5,163 bases of DNA from Prevotella sp. UBA3208 (GTDB lineage: Bacteria; Bacteroidota; Bacteroidia; Bacteroidales; Bacteroidaceae), in the NCBI GenBank assembly GCA_002363695.1, contig DEWO01000138.1:1-5163 (forward strand), written 5' to 3'. Shown here in pieces: positions 1 through 5,163 of the stretch (positions within the stretch are counted from its first letter, which is position 1; every line of letters starts with the position of its first letter). The notes below the pieces were generated by a model, which was not told where the DNA came from, did no database searches, and saw nothing but the letters and a program-made list of their open reading frames with translations. The translations under genes and the position numbers were made by a program.

Positions 1-456
1 GCCACCGTGCTGCGTGCCGGACTGCCCTTCCACCAGGGGTTCCTCAACGTCTTTGACGGTGCCGACAATGCCTTTGTGTCGGCTTATCGTATGTACATCA
101 ACCGCGAACATACGGAAGTGGGCGTCCATGCAGAGTACATCGCCACACCTAGCGTGAAAGGCAAGACGCTGCTCATCGTAGACCCAATGTTGGCTACGGG
201 CGGCAGTCTGGCTGCTGCCATCGAGGCACTGATGGAGGCTGGCAAGCCGAAGAAGATTCACATCTGCTGTGTCATTGCGGCTCCCGAGGGTATCGAGGTG
301 GTCAAGGAGGCGCTGCCTGAGGACAGCACTATCTGGTGTGCCGCCATCGACGAGGGCATGAACGAGCAAAAGTACATCATACCCGGCTTCGGCGACTGTG
401 GCGACCTGTGCTTCGGCGAGAAGCTGCAGTCGTTCAGGAAGAAGGCTGACAAGTGA
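1..456 (+). CDS. upp: Uracil phosphoribosyltransferase, C-terminal part (5' end outside window)
   Basis: UPRT is a cytoplasmic pyrimidine-salvage enzyme that joins uracil to PRPP to give UMP and pyrophosphate. The reading frame is open from base 1 (A-T-V-L-R-A-G-L-P-F-H-Q-G-F), so the GTG at position 7 is an internal Val codon and not a start. The window holds 151 residues plus a TGA stop; full-length members are about 210 residues, so roughly 60 N-terminal residues lie to the left. Three family blocks are visible: the VLRAGLPFHQGF segment near the start, the PRPP-binding loop DPMLATGGS encoded at 181-207, and the C-terminal uracil-recognition block IIPGFGDCGDLCFG (E. coli Upp has a closely similar IIPGLGDAGDKIFG). 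The gene converges on the peptidase gene and ends 11 nt before a strong stem-loop. No frameshift or missing motif is seen in the part present. Family assignment is firm. Confidence 0.95.
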   Translation, partial: ATVLRAGLPFHQGFLNVFDGADNAFVSAYRMYINREHTEVGVHAEYIATPSVKGKTLLIVDPMLATGGSLAAAIEALMEAGKPKKIHICCVIAAPEGIEVVKEALPEDSTIWCAAIDEGMNEQKYIIPGFGDCGDLCFGEKLQSFRKKADK

Positions 457-467
457 GTGAATAAAGG

Positions 468-515
468 AAAAAGAAAGAGGATGTGCCGGAAAATAGGCAC
501 ATCCTCTTTCTTTTT
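468..515. terminator. Bidirectional intrinsic terminator between upp and the C11 peptidase gene
   Basis: Bases 468-487 and 496-515 are perfect reverse complements, giving a 20-bp stem with an 8-nt loop (GGAAAATA, 488-495). The GC-rich part lies next to the loop (GAGGATGTGCC) and the outer part is A-rich on the left and T-rich on the right. On the + strand the hairpin runs into a T tract reaching 517, and on the - strand the left arm reads as a T-rich tail. It sits between two converging genes, 11 nt after the upp stop and about 20 nt after the peptidase stop on the other strand. This is the expected position for one terminator serving both units. The stem is read directly from sequence; termination itself is inferred. 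Confidence 0.9.
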
Positions 516-535
516 TTGTATCTGTTGTGTGTATT

Positions 536-2008
536 TTAATCTTCGTCGTCTTCGGGGTCTTCAAGCCAGAAGGTCTCCCACGACGAGTCGTTGCAGGGGT
601 TGGTTTCTGAATCTTTCACTGCCACATTGTTGACATTGAGCCACTTGCTCCAGCCGGTGGCTGCGTCGAAGGCAGAGGCCTTGTAGTTGGCACCGTAGTT
701 GGTATAGGTTCTCTCGTTCTTGGCGTAGACGGAGATGCCTATTGAGTAACCGGGCTTGTCGCCGCTGACGACGGGTGCAATAAAGTAGCCGTCGCTGGTT
801 TTGCGGTTGACACCGCAGAAGCGATACATGGTGGCAGCGTTGTAGGCTGTATGCAAGTCGCTGACAATCTTCTCTGCCTGAGTCTTCAGAGTGGTGTTCT
901 GCAGATAGTTGGATACCAGGTTGGCATAGTCGAGCAGGTCGATATAGGGGCAGTCTTTCTCGAAGAGGTAGACGAGATGGGTTGCCTGGTCGATGTCGCT
1001 GGCATTGGTAGCGTAGTTGGCGGCGAGCAGGTCGGCCAGGGCTTTCACCTGTGTGTTGATGGCGGCCAGCTTGTCAGAGCGCCAGCAGCCGAAGTCGCAG
1101 TTCTCGTTGTGCATGATGTTGGGGTTCTTACTGTCTTTCACATTGAGGAAGTCCCCGTTGACGGTTTCGATGGTGGTATGCTGCTTGGCGATGGCTGCCT
1201 CAAAGTCGTTGGGCGAGGCATTGATGGCATCGATGAGCCCAGTGATGTGCTTGTTGTTGATGCGTGCTACGTGCGAGCTGGCAAACTGGTATTCGCAGTA
1301 GGGAGCAACCTCGGTGAACACTTCGAGCTGACCCATCAGACAGCCGTACCAGTAGATGGCCTTGATCTTGCCGGTCTCCTTGAGGGCCTCGGCGATGGTC
1401 TTGATGGCTACACCCTTGTTGTCGTGGTTGTCGTCGTAGCCAATGCCGCGAGTAAATACCTCATGGTCAAGGTCGAAGCCGCCACCGTGGTTGGTAGGCA
1501 TCAGGATGTAGTTCTCGGCAGGAGCGGTCTGCTTGGCCCACTTGATGTAGTCAACGAGGGTAGACTCCTTGTAGAGTTCTACCTCGGAGGCATTCTTGTA
1601 GAAGCAGTCTTTGCGGAAGGCGTTGAGGTCATTCGCATATTTCGTGAAGTCCTTGGTGAGTTCATAGCGGTAGGTCTTGCCGAACTCGCCGTAGAAATGG
1701 TTTGGTGTCACTGAGGGGTCAAGGCTCTGGTGGGTAGAGATGTCTTTCGACATGGAGTACATGACGGTGACACGCACCTGGTTGTTGCTGACGCCTAAGG
1801 ACTTGGCCATGTTTTCAATAGCGCCGTCAACCTGCCAGTCGACATTTGCACCGCCACAACCATAGATCATGATGGTGTACTTGGCCGGCTGTACTGTGGT
1901 CTCGTCGTTTGTGTTTGTGTTGTTGTTTTTGTCATCGTCTTTGCTGCAGGCGGTCAGCATCATGGCAAAACCGCACACGAAGAGCAGCATCTTGAATAAT
2001 TTGTTCAT
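536..2008 (-). CDS. Clostripain-family (peptidase C11) cysteine protease, predicted surface lipoprotein
   Basis: This 490-residue protein is predicted to be a secreted cysteine endopeptidase of family C11. Residues 1-20 form a type II signal peptide (basic start, hydrophobic core) ending in the lipobox L-T-A-C, with Cys21 as the lipidated residue. The following SKDDDK resembles the acidic lipoprotein-export signal of Bacteroidota, so an outer-membrane, outward-facing location is inferred. A low-complexity Asn/Thr linker (about 27-40) leads to the catalytic domain, which begins near PAKYTIMIYG. The catalytic dyad appears to be His174 (PTNHGGG) and Cys223 (WYGCLMG). Arg187 in TRGIGYDD lies between them, where family members are often self-cleaved. 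The usual Asp two residues before the catalytic Cys is Tyr221 here. The C terminus is acidic (EDPEDDED). The ATG start is favoured because it gives an intact signal peptide; AGAGG lies 10 nt upstream. The gene follows korB by 47 nt with no visible terminator. The family call is strong; the substrate is unknown. Confidence 0.88.
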   Translation of the reverse strand: MNKLFKMLLFVCGFAMMLTACSKDDDKNNNTNTNDETTVQPAKYTIMIYGCGGANVDWQVDGAIENMAKSLGVSNNQVRVTVMYSMSKDISTHQSLDPSVTPNHFYGEFGKTYRYELTKDFTKYANDLNAFRKDCFYKNASEVELYKESTLVDYIKWAKQTAPAENYILMPTNHGGGFDLDHEVFTRGIGYDDNHDNKGVAIKTIAEALKETGKIKAIYWYGCLMGQLEVFTEVAPYCEYQFASSHVARINNKHITGLIDAINASPNDFEAAIAKQHTTIETVNGDFLNVKDSKNPNIMHNENCDFGCWRSDKLAAINTQVKALADLLAANYATNASDIDQATHLVYLFEKDCPYIDLLDYANLVSNYLQNTTLKTQAEKIVSDLHTAYNAATMYRFCGVNRKTSDGYFIAPVVSGDKPGYSIGISVYAKNERTYTNYGANYKASAFDAATGWSKWLNVNNVAVKDSETNPCNDSSWETFWLEDPEDDED

Positions 2009-2040
2009 TGGTTTTTTTCCTCTTTTTAGTTAATATATTA

Positions 2041-2072
2041 ATAATGTATGTTATTTTATTTCACCTCCCAAA
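2041..2072 (-). promoter_or_regulatory. Possible weak Bacteroidota-type promoter for the peptidase gene
   Basis: On the - strand a TTTG (2069-2072, inside the last codons of korB) is followed after 20 nt by TACATTAT (2041-2048). The Bacteroides consensus is a TTTG near -33 and TAnnTTTG near -7, about 19-21 nt apart. The spacing fits, but the -7 element matches only four of six defined bases (TA and the first two T). A start site a few bases downstream would leave a leader of about 25-30 nt before the ATG at 2008. AT-rich DNA makes such matches easy by chance, and read-through from korB is an equally good explanation. Confidence 0.25.
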
Positions 2073-3060
2073 TGTCGTTGGTCTCGAGCAGCTCGGCAAA
2101 GTTGTGGTACTTCTTCTGCGCTGACACCTCCTGAATCTGAGCAGTTACGGCCTCGTCATAGGTTGGAGCATCGACGTCGCGGATGACACCAAGTGCCACG
2201 GGGAATCCGTCGCCATTGCCCATCAGGGCCAGCTTCAGCTGCAGGGTATTGTCCTCACAGTGGGCATCGTGTACCAGCACGTCATCGAGCGTATAGCCGT
2301 CCTTGCCAATCTCGACAATTTTCAGGCCGAAGCCCTCCTGAACCAGTCCGAACTCCGAGTTCTCGCCGAAGACGAGCTTCTCGCCATGACGCACGTAGAT
2401 GGCATTCTTCTTACGACCCTCCTTATTATATACGGCCTCGTGGGTGCCGTCGTTGAAGATGACGCAGTTCTGCAGAATCTCGCAGACAGCAGCCCCCTTG
2501 TGAGCATAGGCAGCCTTCAGAATCTCGATGGTTCCAGGAGCATCGGTGGCAACGGCACGGGCGAAGAAATGGCCACGGGCGCCGAAGCACAGCTCAGCAG
2601 GACGGAAGGGATCCTCGACGGTGCCATAGGGGCTCGACTTGCTGACGAAGCCACGGGGGCTGGTAGGCGAGTACTGGCCCTTGGTCAGACCGTAGATACG
2701 GTTGTTGAGCAGAATCATGTTCAGGTTGATGTTACGACGGTTGGCGTGGATGAAGTGGTTACCACCGATAGCCAGTCCGTCACCGTCGCCCGACACCTGC
2801 CATACGGTGAGGTTGGGGTTGGCAACCTTGGCACCTGTGGCTATGGCGGCAGCACGGCCGTGGATGGTGTTCATGCCGTAGGTGGCCATATAGTGAGGCA
2901 GACGGCTGGAGCAGCCGATACCTGAGATGACGGCAGTATCCTGTGGAGCTACGCCGATTTCCGCCAATGCTTTGTGAAACGATGCCAGGAAGAAGTGGTC
3001 ACCGCATCCAGGACACCAACGTGGCTGTCCTTTCTTAAAATCGTTTGCAGTATAACTCAT
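2056..3060 (-). CDS. korB: 2-oxoacid (probably 2-oxoglutarate):ferredoxin oxidoreductase, beta subunit
   Basis: KorB is the thiamine-diphosphate-binding, iron-sulfur subunit of a 2-oxoacid:ferredoxin oxidoreductase. With KorA it decarboxylates a 2-oxoacid, transfers the acyl group to CoA and passes two electrons to ferredoxin. The 334-residue length is normal for this family. The N-terminal RWCPGCG gives Cys16 and Cys19; with Cys50 (GIGCSSRLPHY) and Cys199 (LQNCVIFND) these are the likely four ligands of the 4Fe-4S cluster. The TPP/Mg motif runs from Gly91-Asp92-Gly93 (SGDGDGLAIGG) to Asn119-Asn120 (LLNNRIYGLTKGQYSPTS), the standard spacing of about 30 residues. The ATG at 3060 is preceded by AAGG with a 7-nt gap. 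The gene starts 28 nt after the korA stop, so the two are almost certainly cotranscribed. All expected catalytic motifs are present. 2-Oxoglutarate is the likely substrate from similarity to Bacteroidota Kor proteins, but pyruvate or branched-chain 2-oxoacids cannot be excluded from sequence alone. Confidence 0.92.
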   Translation of the reverse strand: MSYTANDFKKGQPRWCPGCGDHFFLASFHKALAEIGVAPQDTAVISGIGCSSRLPHYMATYGMNTIHGRAAAIATGAKVANPNLTVWQVSGDGDGLAIGGNHFIHANRRNINLNMILLNNRIYGLTKGQYSPTSPRGFVSKSSPYGTVEDPFRPAELCFGARGHFFARAVATDAPGTIEILKAAYAHKGAAVCEILQNCVIFNDGTHEAVYNKEGRKKNAIYVRHGEKLVFGENSEFGLVQEGFGLKIVEIGKDGYTLDDVLVHDAHCEDNTLQLKLALMGNGDGFPVALGVIRDVDAPTYDEAVTAQIQEVSAQKKYHNFAELLETNDIWEVK

Positions 3061-3063
3061 TGT

Positions 3064-3094
3064 TTTACCTTTTTACTTATTTACCTTTTTACTT
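3064..3094 (-). repeat. 15-nt tandem direct repeat across the korA stop and korB leader
   Basis: The 15-mer AAGTAAAAAGGTAAA (- strand sense) occurs twice with a period of 16 nt, at 3080-3094 and 3064-3078, separated by one base. The first copy contains the last Lys codon and TAA stop of korA. The second copy carries the AAGG that lies 7 nt before the korB ATG. Each copy therefore contains an in-register TAA and a Shine-Dalgarno-like AAGG, and the first AAGG sits about 23 nt from the ATG, too far to act directly. The repeat is read directly; any role in korB translation is inferred. Confidence 0.85.
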
Positions 3095-4936
3095 CTTCAA
3101 GATATCCTCGAAAGCGTTCACTAACTCTTCAACGACGAAGGGCTGGCCCTTGACTTGGTTGAACTGGAAGGGTACGAAGTTGTCGACCTTCATGCGCAGA
3201 TAGGCAGCCAGCTGACCCATGTTCTGCTCAGCCACAACCACCTTCTTGTACTTCGTCAGCACCTCTGCTGTGTTCTTCGGCAGCGGGTTCAGGTACTTGA
3301 ACTGAGCCTGAGCCACCTTGTAGCCCTTCTGCCGTAACTCGTCCATAGCCGAGTGCAGGTGACCGTATGTAGAGCCGAAGCCCACAACGAGCAGGTCGGC
3401 ATCATCCTTGTCGCCGATGACTTCGAGGTCGGGCACCTGGATGTTGGCAATCTTCTGCTGACGCAGACGAGTCATCAGGTCGTGGTTCTCGGGATTGGTA
3501 GAGATGGCACCCGTCTCAGAGTCCTTCTCCAGGCCACCCAGGATGTGGGTGAATCCCTCACGGCCGGGCACAGCCCAGTAGCGGGTGCCGTTCTCGGCAC
3601 GCATATAGGGAGTCCACTTGCCCTTCAGCTCCTCAGGAACATAGGGAGGATTGATGGCGTCCAGTTTGGCCATCTCGGGCAGACGGAAGGCACCCGAGCC
3701 GTTGGCGATATAAGCATCGGTCAGCAGCACGACGGGCGTCATGTGCTCAAGGGCAATCTTACAAGCCTGGTAGGCAGCGTCGAAGCAGTCGGCAGGACTG
3801 GTAGCAGCCAGCACCGGCATGGGGCTCTCGCCGTTACGGCCGAAGAGCACCTGCAGCAGGTCGGTCTGTTCCGACTTGGTGGGCAGACCCGTGGCCGGAC
3901 CGCCACGCTGCACGTCAAGCACCACAAGAGGCAGTTCCATGATGACAGCAAGGTTCATGGCCTCAGACTTCAGGCAGATGCCAGGACCGGAGGTCGAAGT
4001 AACACCTAAGGCTCCTGCGAACGAAGCACCGAGGGCTGAGGCGCAACCCGAGATTTCGTCCTCGCACTGCACGGTGGTCACACCCAGTGACTTGTGCTTC
4101 GACAGCTCGTGCAGCACGTCGGTAGCAGGAGTGATGGGGTAAGAACCCAGGTAGAGCTTCAGGCCAGCCTTCTCGGCAGCAGCAATGAAGCCGTAGGCAG
4201 TAGCCTTGTTACCCGTGATGTCCATATAGCGTCCAGGCACCTTGTTCTTGGTTTCAATACGACGCACGTTGACAGCACTCGAATGGGTGTTGTGTCCGTA
4301 GTCATAGCCTGCCTGTACCACCTTGATATTGTTCTCGGCAACGGCAGGCTTCTTGGCAAACTTCTCCTTCAGGAAGTTGGCTACCAACGACAAGTCGCGG
4401 TCGAAGAGCCAGCACACCAGACCCAGGGCAAACATATTACGCGACTTCAGGATGGCCTTGTTGTCCATGCCTGTATCAGCCAGACAGTCCTTCACCATCT
4501 GAGTCAGGGGGCACTGGATGACGCGGTCAGGGTCGATACCCATCTCGCCCAGATAGTCCTCCGACTGGAACTGTGCCTTCTCCAAGTCCTTAGGACCGAA
4601 GGAGTCGGTGTCGATGATGATGGTGGCATCGGGCTTGGCATAGCGATACTGCGTCTTCAGGGCGGCAGCGTTCATGGCCACCAGCACGTCGCACTTGTCG
4701 CCAGGAGTGTAGACCTGACCGGCACCGATGTGTACCTGGAATCCGGAGACACCTGTCAGCGAACCTTGCGGGGCGCGGATGTCAGCAGGATAGTCGGGGA
4801 ATGTTGAGATACCATTGCCTACGGTAGCTGATACCGTAGAGAAGATGTTTCCGGCCAGCTGCATACCGTCACCGGAATCACCAGAGAACCGGACAACTAC
4901 CTGTTCGAGTTCTTGAATGTCTAATTGTTCAGCCAT
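3089..4936 (-). CDS. korA: 2-oxoacid (probably 2-oxoglutarate):ferredoxin oxidoreductase, alpha subunit (gamma-alpha fusion)
   Basis: KorA is the partner of KorB in the cytoplasmic, oxygen-sensitive enzyme that links 2-oxoacid oxidation to ferredoxin reduction. The 615-residue protein is the normal fused form. Residues about 10-200 are the gamma domain (VVRFSGDSGDGMQLAGN, then the DYPADIRAPQG segment). A linker of about 35 residues leads to the alpha domain from about 240. The family signature YPITP is at 266-270, followed by CEDEISG (291-297), TSGPG (315-319) and DVQRGGPATGLPTKSEQ (341-357), whose Arg344 matches the conserved substrate-binding Arg of this family. A C-terminal transketolase-like domain covers about 510-600 (LLVVGFGSTYG, VVVAEQNMGQLA). 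No ferredoxin-like delta subunit gene is next to it, which is usual for the two-subunit type. The ATG at 4936 is preceded by AT-only sequence with no Shine-Dalgarno, common in Bacteroidota. It is the first gene of the - strand unit. Family is certain; the exact 2-oxoacid is inferred. Confidence 0.93.
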   Translation of the reverse strand: MAEQLDIQELEQVVVRFSGDSGDGMQLAGNIFSTVSATVGNGISTFPDYPADIRAPQGSLTGVSGFQVHIGAGQVYTPGDKCDVLVAMNAAALKTQYRYAKPDATIIIDTDSFGPKDLEKAQFQSEDYLGEMGIDPDRVIQCPLTQMVKDCLADTGMDNKAILKSRNMFALGLVCWLFDRDLSLVANFLKEKFAKKPAVAENNIKVVQAGYDYGHNTHSSAVNVRRIETKNKVPGRYMDITGNKATAYGFIAAAEKAGLKLYLGSYPITPATDVLHELSKHKSLGVTTVQCEDEISGCASALGASFAGALGVTSTSGPGICLKSEAMNLAVIMELPLVVLDVQRGGPATGLPTKSEQTDLLQVLFGRNGESPMPVLAATSPADCFDAAYQACKIALEHMTPVVLLTDAYIANGSGAFRLPEMAKLDAINPPYVPEELKGKWTPYMRAENGTRYWAVPGREGFTHILGGLEKDSETGAISTNPENHDLMTRLRQQKIANIQVPDLEVIGDKDDADLLVVGFGSTYGHLHSAMDELRQKGYKVAQAQFKYLNPLPKNTAEVLTKYKKVVVAEQNMGQLAAYLRMKVDNFVPFQFNQVKGQPFVVEELVNAFEDILKK

Positions 4937-4980
4937 AAATATATTTAATATATGTGTAACTCTATTTTTAAAAACGCCTG

Positions 4981-5012
4981 CAAAGTTCGCAAATATTCAT
5001 CTAATATCCAAA
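4981..5012 (-). promoter_or_regulatory. korA: Candidate korAB promoter (Bacteroidota type)
   Basis: On the - strand TTTG (5009-5012) is followed after exactly 20 nt by GAACTTTG (4981-4988), which matches TAnnTTTG at five of six defined positions. Spacing and composition fit the Bacteroides -33/-7 promoter model. A start site a few bases downstream would give a leader of roughly 35-40 nt before the korA ATG at 4936. Another overlapping -7 candidate, AATATTTG (4990-4997), has an upstream TTTG (5013-5016) at only 15 nt and is less likely. The leader contains AT-only inverted repeats (ATATAT at 4939-4944 and 4948-4953), which are too weak to interpret. Confidence 0.5.
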
Positions 5013-5020
5013 CAAATTGC

Positions 5021-5071
5021 AATAAAAATGCAGTTACCGCCCTCTTTTTTGGCAGAAGCTGCATTTTTATT
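5021..5071. repeat. 13-bp perfect inverted repeat upstream of korA (terminator or operator candidate)
   Basis: AATAAAAATGCAG at 5021-5033 is the exact reverse complement of 5059-5071. The 25-nt middle holds a further short GCC/GGC pairing (5039-5041 with 5051-5053), so the loop can partly fold. Either strand gives a hairpin ending in ATTTTTATT, so it could terminate a transcript arriving from the right, or from the left. However, the stem has only four GC pairs, weaker than the terminator at 468-515. It lies about 5 nt upstream of the outer TTTG of the candidate korA promoter, so a regulator-binding site is also possible. The inverted repeat is seen directly; the function is open. Confidence 0.6.
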
Positions 5072-5086
5072 CACTACCGACCGTTA

Positions 5087-5106
5087 TCCGCTTGTTATTA
5101 AGCGGA
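5087..5106. repeat. Short stem-loop in the right-hand spacer
   Basis: TCCGCTT (5087-5093) and AAGCGGA (5100-5106) form a 7-bp perfect stem with a 6-nt loop (GTTATT). No T-run follows on the + strand; on the - strand there is also no clear T tract. It overlaps an 8-bp palindrome AATGCATT (5106-5113). The remaining right-hand spacer to 5163 contains AT-rich DNA, including the palindrome TATTTAAATA (5141-5150), and no supported gene. The hairpin might be a weak transcript end or chance structure. Confidence 0.35.
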
Positions 5107-5163
5107 ATGCATTGGATTTCGTAGGTATGTAAAAAATTTGTATTTAAATAGTAAGACACGCTG

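Noticed and set aside
7..9. GTG as the start codon of upp
   Set aside because: Codons before it (Ala-Thr) are in frame and match the conserved UPRT segment, and a start here would remove the N-terminal third of the enzyme.
258..500. 80-codon - strand open frame over the end of upp and the terminator
   Set aside because: It begins inside the terminator stem and is antisense to the conserved UPRT C terminus; no supporting motif.
851..1714. Long + strand open frame opposite the peptidase gene
   Set aside because: It is antisense to a gene with a clear signal peptide and catalytic motifs. Its translation is rich in Val, Gly and Leu with no recognisable domain, as expected from the reverse of a biased coding strand.
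2030..2041. Palindrome TTAATATATTAA as an operator for the peptidase gene
   Set aside because: It is composed only of A and T in an AT-rich spacer, where such palindromes are expected by chance.
2260..2925. 221-codon + strand open frame opposite korB
   Set aside because: The korB strand encodes all TPP and Fe-S motifs; this frame has no family motif and is a by-product of codon bias.
3353..4807. Two long + strand open frames (3353-4009 and 4094-4807) opposite korA
   Set aside because: Both are antisense to an intact, fully recognisable KorA and show no domain. They are shadow frames.
4917..5132. 71-codon + strand open frame leaving the korA start region
   Set aside because: It overlaps the korA start on the other strand, runs through the candidate promoter and both inverted repeats, and has an AT-driven composition with no recognisable protein.
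1..5163. CRISPR array, tRNA/rRNA gene, insertion sequence or phage feature
   Set aside because: No spaced repeats, cloverleaf, transposase or terminal inverted repeats were seen; the window is filled by four ordinary genes and short spacers.

Overview
The window looks like chromosomal DNA of a Bacteroidota member, most likely order Bacteroidales (a Prevotella-like genome would fit, but genus cannot be fixed from this stretch). The reasons are the Bacteroidota form of the uracil phosphoribosyltransferase, a surface-type lipoprotein with an acidic stretch directly after the lipobox cysteine, the two-gene KorA/KorB form of 2-oxoacid:ferredoxin oxidoreductase, weak or absent Shine-Dalgarno sequences, and promoter-like TTTG elements in place of E. 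coli-type boxes. Coding DNA is moderately GC-rich and the spacers are strongly AT-rich.

Layout from left to right: (1) the 3' part of upp on the + strand, cut by the window edge; (2) a 20-bp perfect stem-loop with T-runs on both strands, acting as a shared terminator for two converging transcription units; (3) on the - strand, a C11 (clostripain-family) cysteine peptidase made as a lipoprotein; (4) on the - strand, korB; (5) on the - strand, korA; (6) about 230 nt of AT-rich DNA upstream of korA that holds a candidate promoter and two inverted repeats but no supported gene. The - strand genes are transcribed korA, then korB, then the peptidase gene.

KorA (fused gamma and alpha domains) and KorB (thiamine-diphosphate and 4Fe-4S subunit) together form a complete oxidoreductase that converts a 2-oxoacid, probably 2-oxoglutarate, plus CoA to the acyl-CoA and CO2 while reducing ferredoxin; in anaerobes the reaction can also run in reverse. 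The peptidase gene follows korB after only 47 nt with no visible terminator, so it may be read through from the kor operon, although a weak promoter of its own is possible. No functional link between peptidase and oxidoreductase is evident. upp is a pyrimidine-salvage gene and belongs to a separate unit.

This is mainly an ordinary core-metabolism region. I found no mobile element, CRISPR array, RNA gene or clearly new system. The points most worth a second look are the loss of the usual Asp two residues before the catalytic Cys of the C11 peptidase, a 15-nt tandem duplication across the korA stop codon and korB leader, and a 13-bp perfect inverted repeat just upstream of the candidate korA promoter.
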